A DNA stretch of 64,000 bases, taken from positions 2,046,001-2,110,000 of the forward strand of contig OZ017760.1 in assembly GCA_963969365.1 (NCBI GenBank). The letters run 5' to 3'. The position numbers and the translations under genes are program-made. Below the pieces are notes generated by a model. The model saw only the letters and a list, made by a program, of their open reading frames with translations, ran no database searches and was not told the DNA's origin. This DNA comes from Asterochloris sp. CNOR1. Lineage: Eukaryota; Chlorophyta; Trebouxiophyceae; Trebouxiales; Trebouxiaceae. Positions 57,991 to 64,000 of the stretch are shown here, piece by piece. Position 1 is the first letter of the stretch; each line of letters opens with the position of its first letter.

Positions 57991-58760
57991 CAGACAACAT
58001 GCGAGACTTTGCAAATTGGAGGCCCCCCCCTGCAGTCCTGGCTGAGGTCTTGCGTGTGGCTGGTACAGCCACCTGTTTGCAGGCTGCCCCCACGAAGCAC
58101 AATGCTGCAGGTGGCTGCCCGTCGACTAGCAGAGCAGAGTCATGACAGAGAGAGCATACAACACCCCCTGCTTCAGCCAATAAAAAGTACCTTGCAGCTG
58201 CAGCTCTGCAGAGCATTGCTTCAGCAGGAGCCTCTTGATCTCTGGCCAGCATCCAGTGCAGGCTGGAGAACAGGAGCTGAGTGGTTGTAACCCTTGCCTG
58301 CCCACAGCTCTGAGCCAGCGTGCTTTGCTGCAGCAGTACAAAGGGCAGGGCCTGCCTTGATGTGTCGCAAGCAGTTGCAGGGTGACCAGCATGCCAGGTT
58401 GAGCCCATGAATCGCTCAGGCTGGCCATCAGGTCACTAACAGCAAGCAGTATTTGCACATGCCGCAGGTCGCCGCCCAATAGCTCAGCATCCTAATGCAG
58501 CCAGAGCAGGGCAGTGCAAGGTGCTGCCACTAGCACACCAAGCCACCCATGCGATCACAATGGAGGCAGAATGCGGGTGGCCCCAGGTGGCTTAGCTCTG
58601 AGATGGCAGCCCGAAAGATGCACCCCCATGTCTCACTGCCGCACAGGTCAGCTGAAGCCAAGACATACGTTCTAGGTCACATCTTCCCCTTTGTGGCCCC
58701 AATTTCCCTTCCCTGCTGCTGCCGCTGTCACCTGCAGTCAGAATGAGCATGGCATGCACC
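57991..58760. other. Upstream region of SBPase
   Basis: No further exon seen. It should contain the SBPase promoter and 5' leader. I could not identify a TATA box or light-responsive element with confidence. Confidence 0.4.
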
Positions 58761-61700
58761 ATGTCGAGAACTGCTCTTTGTGCACGGCAGCAGAACCAGG
58801 TCCCTGCCCCTCAGCAGGCAAAGGTAAGCCGCATCACTAAGCGGCCGTCAATTTCACGATCCACTGCTGCATAAGGTGGCCTCTGTGCCTAAATGCTGCA
58901 CAAGCTGGCCTTGAGCACATGCTGGTGGCTGCAGCGCCAAGATACGCGCTGCATGTCATACCAACAGTACAGTGCTGGCAGCAGCTGCATGGCTTGCTGC
59001 AGGCCCGGATGCAGTTGGCTGGAGCACATCAGCTCTCCTCTAAGCAGCGCAGGTTTAGCGGCGCTGCAGCAGTCCTGCATAGCAGCAGCTGCCAGAGGGC
59101 TGCACGGCAGACAGTCCTATGCACGCAGGCCAAGGTGATTGATGGGGCATCCCAGTTTGCTGGTCTCTGAGACGCTGCATGGCAGCAGTGGCAGAGCAGA
59201 CAGCAACCCGTCACACCTCACACCTCAACACCGAGGCCTATGTTGGGTGCAACACTCTGACTCAGCGCAACACTCTGACTCAGCAGGCTAGCTGGCAAAA
59301 GCAATGTCGGCGCTTGTCCTGTAAGGCACTGGTGTCAGCAAGATGGTGCCTCTGAAGGACCGCAGTGCCTTGTCATGCCTCTGTGGCGCCGATGGCTCTT
59401 CTGCCAGACAAGTGGGAGTTGATGAGCACTTGAAGGCAGGCTGATGGCAGGCTGCCTGGGGCTGGTCACCCGGCCATCAGTTAGCCATCCATCCAGTCAC
59501 CAGCGTGACTTCCATTTATATATGCAGATTGGCGACAGCCTGGAAGAGTACCTGGTCGATGCAACCTCAGACACAAAGCTGAGGCAGCTCATGATGAGCA
59601 TGTCGGAGGCCATTCGCACCATTGCCTTCAAGGTGCGGGGCTGGTAGGGGCTGAACTGCGTCAATTGCTGTTCAAGACGCGGTAAAAGAAGCCAGTGTGG
59701 AGCTGGAAAAACCCCTTAGAAAGTTGTCAGTTCGGCAGACGCAAGCAGCCAGACACTGGCTGTGCAAAGCCTGATGTCTGAGCCTGCTTACAGCATGCTC
59801 GATGGGAGGTGCGGGGCGCCTGGGGCTGGCACTGGACTACAGGGGTACCTCCTGGCTGCAACACGGATGCTGCTCCTCACACCTGCAAGCATGCGGCCAT
59901 ACAGTGTCAAGTAACCAAGAAGCTGCAAGTTGGGTGCATTGGCGCTGTGACACAATAACCACACTCTTGAGGGCATTGATGAGCACTGCTGCTCAGCTGC
60001 GGCTCATGGCCATCTGCTGCAAGCTTGGCCAGCAAATGAGCAGATTGCATTGCTCAGCTGCCGTTGCGGGGCCCACTGGCTCTTGGTTGCGGGGGGTTCT
60101 CTGGTTGCAGGTGGTCTGTAGGCTTAGAAGAGGAGTAAATGGCACTGCAGGCACGTTACTGCTCTCGAGCACAAAGCTTCTGAGTAGACGCCTGCATTTG
60201 TGGCGGCACAGCTTGCACACCCACATCTGAGCATCTGGTACTGTGCTGCAGGGCAGGCGCCGGAAAGCTCCCAGTCAATTGACAGCCTGCTTGGTGCCTT
60301 GCAAGCAGGTGCACGCTGCCCATGATCTGCTTTGTGGGTACTTTGTGTTGCAGATGGTCACCAAAGCACACAACAAGCTATGTACGCGACTGCAGGTGCA
60401 GGCTGCGTCATGGGCGCCTCAGCCTGCAAGAAAAGCTCTGCTTTTTAGGCACTGCAGGAACTCACCTACCATGCTTTCCGTATGCCCTCAAGGTTGCTGT
60501 TGCTGCAGATGCTCTGCTCTGGGTTGGGCACTGCAGGAACTCGCATACTGTGTTTCCCTTCCTCCCTCACACACATCTGTTTTTGCTGCAGGTCCGCACC
60601 GCCTCCTGTGGCGCCACAGCCTGCGTGAACAGCTTTGGCGACGAACAGCTGGCAGTGGACCTTCTGGCTGACAAGCTGCTCTTTGAGGCCCTGCGCTTCA
60701 GCGGCGTGTGCAAGTATGCCTGCTCAGAGGAGGTGCCCGAGCCAGTGGACGTGGGCGGTGAGGTCTCGCAGACAGTATGCGGCATGTTGGGCTGGCGGCA
60801 TAGCTGTCAGCTTTGTGTGCTTTATGAGCATGCGACTATGTGGTTGTGGGCATGGTGATCAGCAACTTCTGGAGCTGCTAGCCTGCAACAGCCTTCAGCC
60901 TGACAGGCCAGCCTTAGCTGCGGCACACAGTGCTATTGCTGTGTTGTGCCAATGGGCCTGCAGAGAAGTAGCAATCAGGTTGCTTCATTGCCAGGCTTGT
61001 ATGGACCATGAACAGCACACAGAGCTGACGGTCTCCATTACTATCATGCAGGGGAGGGCTTCTGCGTGGCCTTTGACCCTCTGGATGGGTCCTCCATTGT
61101 CGACACCAACTTCACGGTTGGCACTATCTTTGGTGTGTGGCCTGGGGAGAAGCTGACTGGCATTACTGGTCGTGATCAGGTAGGATCTTCCTCCATAGCT
61201 AGCTTGTCACAGTAAGCAAGGGGCTTGGCTTGAGGCGAAGGCTACGCTGCGTGCACACCCCAAAAATAGCCTGAGTGACCAGGCGAGATCACTCATATAG
61301 CTCATATGGGCAGCCAGTCACTGTGTAAGGGGCTGGCAGGGGAAGAAGCTGCTCAACATCACTGGTGTGACTGTGGGTTGTGGGTCCTGTTCAAATCCGC
61401 CTGCCGCAGGGAGAGGCCTGGCTGCTTGAGCTGAATTCAGCAGCATGTTTCCTGGTGGGCTCTGCCTTCAGTGCAGGCTCCCCTGGCCTGGAGGGAGCCC
61501 TGGTAGCATCCAGCGGCACAATGAGCTGCAAAGCCCGCTGTTCATGCTGAGGCACAGCTCAGGCAGTGGCTCATGCAGCCCTGGCTGCATGTGATCAGCA
61601 GGCAGCGGCTATGGGATGGCATGCTGCACCCTTGCCATGCTGTCCCTTGGCTCCTGCACCTGCACAAGGTCTGGTTCCTCCCTGATTGGCAGCGCAAGCA

Positions 61701-63932
61701 ATCACTTAGTGCGCTCCCAACTTGGGGACCAGCTGCCTGCAGCTCACTATTGCAAGCCGCTGACTGAGCTGGGGGGCAGCTGCCTGCAGCTCAGCATGAG
61801 CAGTGCCTGATGAGCCCAGCCGTTTTTGCAACGAGAGGTTTCAGGTGCACCGCAGACTCCTTCAACATGTTTGTCATCCTGATGTGTCACCCTACAGGCA
61901 GCAGCTGGCATGGGCGTCTTTGGGCCCCGCACCATCTACTGCATTGCCCTCAAGGACGCCCCCGGCTGCCAGGAGTTTTTGCTCCAGGACGACGGCAAGT
62001 GGGTGCACGTCAAGGAGACCACCGAGATTGGTGAGTCTCTGGGCCTTCTCAACAAGCAGTCCCATGGACTGTGCCCCCTGGGCTCCTTCTGACTGTGCAA
62101 TCCGAGCAGGCCAGCCCGTTGCCTGGCCTGCCATGGTCAGCACTGGCAAAAGCATTGGCGAGCATGCTCACGTGCAACATGGAACTGCTTGGGGGGGTTA
62201 GGATGGCAGCAAGCCCAGAGTGAGCTCTTTCTCACATGGCATCAAGCTAGTAGGCTAGCCCTTTCCCCTTGTAAGCGCCCCACATCCAGCCGAGCTGTTG
62301 TGTTTCACCGAGCCTGGCTTCAAGCAGCCCTGATCATTGCAATTCTATCAGCCATGACAATTGGAAGCCAGGACTAGGCGTTCTCCCTGGGCACCTGGTG
62401 GTACCGGCTACAGCTGGCTGTCCCCCTGGCAATCTGCCTGAGCCGTTGAGGCTGCTCTCAGCTCCCTGACTGCCCCTCCTCCATTTTCTCCAGGCGAGGG
62501 CAAGATGTTCTCCCCAGGAAACTTGAGGGCAACCTTTGACAACCCTGAGTATGAGAAGCTGATCAGCTACTGGATCGGGGAGAAGTACACCCTGCGCTAC
62601 ACTGGCGGCATGGTGCCCGATGTGTTCCAGGTAAGCTAACATCGCACATCAAGCAAGTATGGAACACAACCCTGTCAGGGCTTGAGGTGTGCTGGTGGAA
62701 AGCACCCAGCCTGCAAAAGTCTGTGGCAGCAGATTACTGGACAGTCAGAGAAGCCTCTGCTGTGAGCTGGTTGCAGGGTTGGCATCTGGTGGCAGCAGCA
62801 CCAGAGCCATCATGGCTTTATGCTGCGTAGTCAAGAGGTGAACCCTATACACAGGTGGCTGCCATGTGTCTGTCAGGTTGGCAGTGACTGTGGTGTTTGG
62901 TGGAGCTGGCTTTGAGCTACATCTCCACAGGACTGGGGGCGCAGCGCAAGGGTTTCTGGAGGTAGTCTGTATGGCAGGGAGCTGGTAGCTTGCTGTTCCA
63001 CAGGCTCTGCCAGAGGAAAGCTGGAATGCCTTCGCTTGGGCAGCTGAGGGTAGTCCTGCCTGCAAGAGCTCCTATTGCAGCAGATGCCGCAAGATGACAC
63101 TTGGTGCTGTTCACCGGTGAGCAACCAGCTGTTTCAAGCCTCCCCGGCAGCTAGTTGTCAGGGAGAAGAATGTATTCAGCGCTGCATCCCAGCTGCATGC
63201 CATGGCTTAAGGCAGCTCATCTCTGCTGCTGTGACTGCAGATCATTGTCAAGGAGAAGGGCGTGTTCAGCAACGTGACCTCCCCATCCACCAAGGCCAAG
63301 CTCCGCATCCTCTTCGAGGTTGCTCCTCTTGGCCTCCTGGTAGAGAAGGCCGGCGGGGCCTCCAGCTGCGACGGGCAGCAGAAGTCTACCCTGGACGTCC
63401 TCATCACCAAGCACGACCAGGTGAGCAAACGCGCTGGCATGCGTCTTTTAACCTGGCGAGCAGCAACTCCTGGGCATGCCACCAGCTGCAATGGGCAGCT
63501 GAAGTCCACCCTAGATGTCCTCATTGCCAAGCACATCCAGAGTAATACTGCAGTAGATGTGCACGCTGCGTGCCTCTGGCAGCTCTGCTTCTTGCCAGCA
63601 GAGCACCAAGTGGCTTGAGCTGCTTTGTATTCTCCCAGCAGCCACTGTTGTTGAGAGTCTCCAGTCTGTTGTGGTAAAGCTGCATCTGCGTGGCCAGGCC
63701 TCCCCTGCTGTGCTGTGCAGGCCGCTGCATTTGCACAGCATCTGGGCGCAGGTGTGCTGGTGCAGATTCAATTGCCACTGCAACAATCTTTATGCATTTG
63801 TCCTGAACAAATTGCCCTTCCTGCCTGCAGAGAACACAGGTGTGCTATGGCAGCGTAGGTGAGGTCAAGCGCTTTGAGGAATTCATGTACGGCAAGTCTG
63901 AGCGCTTCTCCGACTCCAAGGTGGCAGCATAA
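58761..63932 (+). CDS. SBP1: Chloroplast sedoheptulose-1,7-bisphosphatase, complete
   Basis: Calvin-cycle enzyme of the stroma that hydrolyses sedoheptulose 1,7-bisphosphate to sedoheptulose 7-phosphate, a regulated step of RuBP regeneration. Nine exons join in phase to 377 aa: 58761-58823, 59015-59134, 59528-59632, 60592-60757, 61052-61179, 61898-62030, 62494-62630, 63241-63420, 63831-63932. Exons 1-2 encode a transit peptide rich in Ser, Arg, Ala and Gln ([13 protein letters not shown]...[10 protein letters not shown]). The mature part starts [32 protein letters not shown] holds the Cys-x4-Cys pair through which thioredoxin activates plant SBPase in light. [14 protein letters not shown] is the metal- and substrate-binding motif. 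Further blocks are [12 protein letters not shown] and [14 protein letters not shown]. The SBPase-type N-terminus and these blocks separate it from FBPase. Degenerate copies of exon borders lie in several introns. Confidence 0.97.
63146..63180 (+). pseudogene. Ghost copy of the start of SBPase exon 8
   Basis: The segment cagctagttgtcagggagaag... matches the true acceptor and exon start at 63238-63270 (cagatcattgtcaaggagaag...). Translated, the copy would read [11 protein letters not shown] against [11 protein letters not shown]. It lies about 90 bases upstream, within intron 7, and leads into non-coding sequence. Confidence 0.8.
63483..63540 (+). pseudogene. Ghost copy of the end of SBPase exon 8
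   Basis: These 58 bases align without gaps to 63363-63420, exactly 120 bases upstream, with about ten mismatches. Translated, the copy would read [19 protein letters not shown], against [19 protein letters not shown] in the real exon. The copy is followed by agtaat rather than gtgagc, so its donor has changed. Most differences are at third codon positions or conservative. Confidence 0.9.
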
Positions 63933-64000
63933 GAGTCCCCTTGAGAGGCCACAGTCTCAAGCGCCTGAGTACGAGAGGTTTTCCTGCACCCCATCCTTAT
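63933..64000 (+). other. Start of SBPase 3' untranslated region
   Basis: Follows the TAA at 63930-63932. No poly(A) signal is seen before the window ends. Confidence 0.5.

Noticed and set aside
60435-60591. Repeated acceptor-like sequence (ggcactgcaggaactc twice) before SBPase exon 4
   Set aside because: Too short and CTGCAG-like to call an exon echo on its own; kept only as weak support for the general pattern.
1-64000. CRISPR arrays, tRNA or rRNA genes, bacterial operons
   Set aside because: The regular repeats seen (73-75 bp, about 205 bp, 33 bp) have no CRISPR repeat-spacer pattern. I recognised no tRNA cloverleaf or rRNA. Intron-rich genes exclude a bacterial origin.
1-64000. Retroelements, LINEs or DNA transposons
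   Set aside because: I looked for reverse transcriptase, integrase and transposase motifs and for long terminal repeats and saw none. The repeats present look like local duplications of gene parts.

Overview
This window looks like nuclear DNA of a coccoid green alga, most likely a trebouxiophyte chlorophyte. It is GC-rich (roughly 55-60 %, judged by eye) with many CTGCAG-type splice acceptors. Genes are split into exons of about 30-270 bases with GT-AG introns (one clear GC-AG). The gene set is that of a photosynthetic protist: a chloroplast Calvin-cycle phosphatase, a truncated haemoglobin, a ZIP metal transporter and an MscS-like channel. I reconstructed gene models by eye from reading frame, splice sites and phase. 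Several join into one open frame: RAD1 318 aa, SBPase 377 aa, SDR 244 aa, ZIP 497 aa, truncated globin 155 aa. Layout, left to right: 1-4.9 kb, minus, the LSM14/Scd6/DCP5 mRNA-decapping RGG protein (3' end outside the window). 6-9.2 kb, plus, a weakly resolved locus with an EsV-1-7-type Cys/His motif. 9.2-11.2 kb, no convincing gene but two striking fold-backs and an F-box gene fragment. 11.3-14.7 kb, plus, checkpoint clamp RAD1. 15.3-24.8 kb, minus, a secreted or membrane leucine-rich-repeat receptor-like protein. 25.2-27.6 kb, plus, a short-chain dehydrogenase/reductase. 28.8-31.6 kb, minus, truncated haemoglobin. 32.7-33.9 kb, minus, an unrecognised Ala/Pro-rich gene. 34.2-38.2 kb, minus, a TOG-domain (TOGARAM/crescerin-like) protein, preceded by a possible small membrane protein. 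38.9-43.5 kb, minus, a ZIP transporter. 44.0-50.0 kb, minus, an MscS-like mechanosensitive channel. 50.5-51.7 kb, plus, an F-box protein. 52.6-54.5 kb, plus, an unrecognised gene with coiled-coil-like segments. 55.0-55.7 kb, minus, a hendecad-repeat coiled-coil protein. 55.7-57.4 kb, a 205-bp tandem array with an internal inversion. 57.7-58.0 kb, a second F-box gene fragment. 58.8-63.9 kb, plus, chloroplast sedoheptulose-1,7-bisphosphatase. The genes are functionally unrelated, as is usual in eukaryotes; neighbouring genes show no shared pathway. The most unusual property runs across genes. Introns repeatedly contain degenerate copies, about 40-210 bp away, of the beginning or end of the neighbouring exon together with its splice site. 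I call these 'exon echoes' and list each case separately. They are seen in LSM14, RAD1, the LRR protein, the globin, the TOG gene, the MscS channel and SBPase. They suggest that local tandem duplication at exon borders is a major force shaping introns in this genome.
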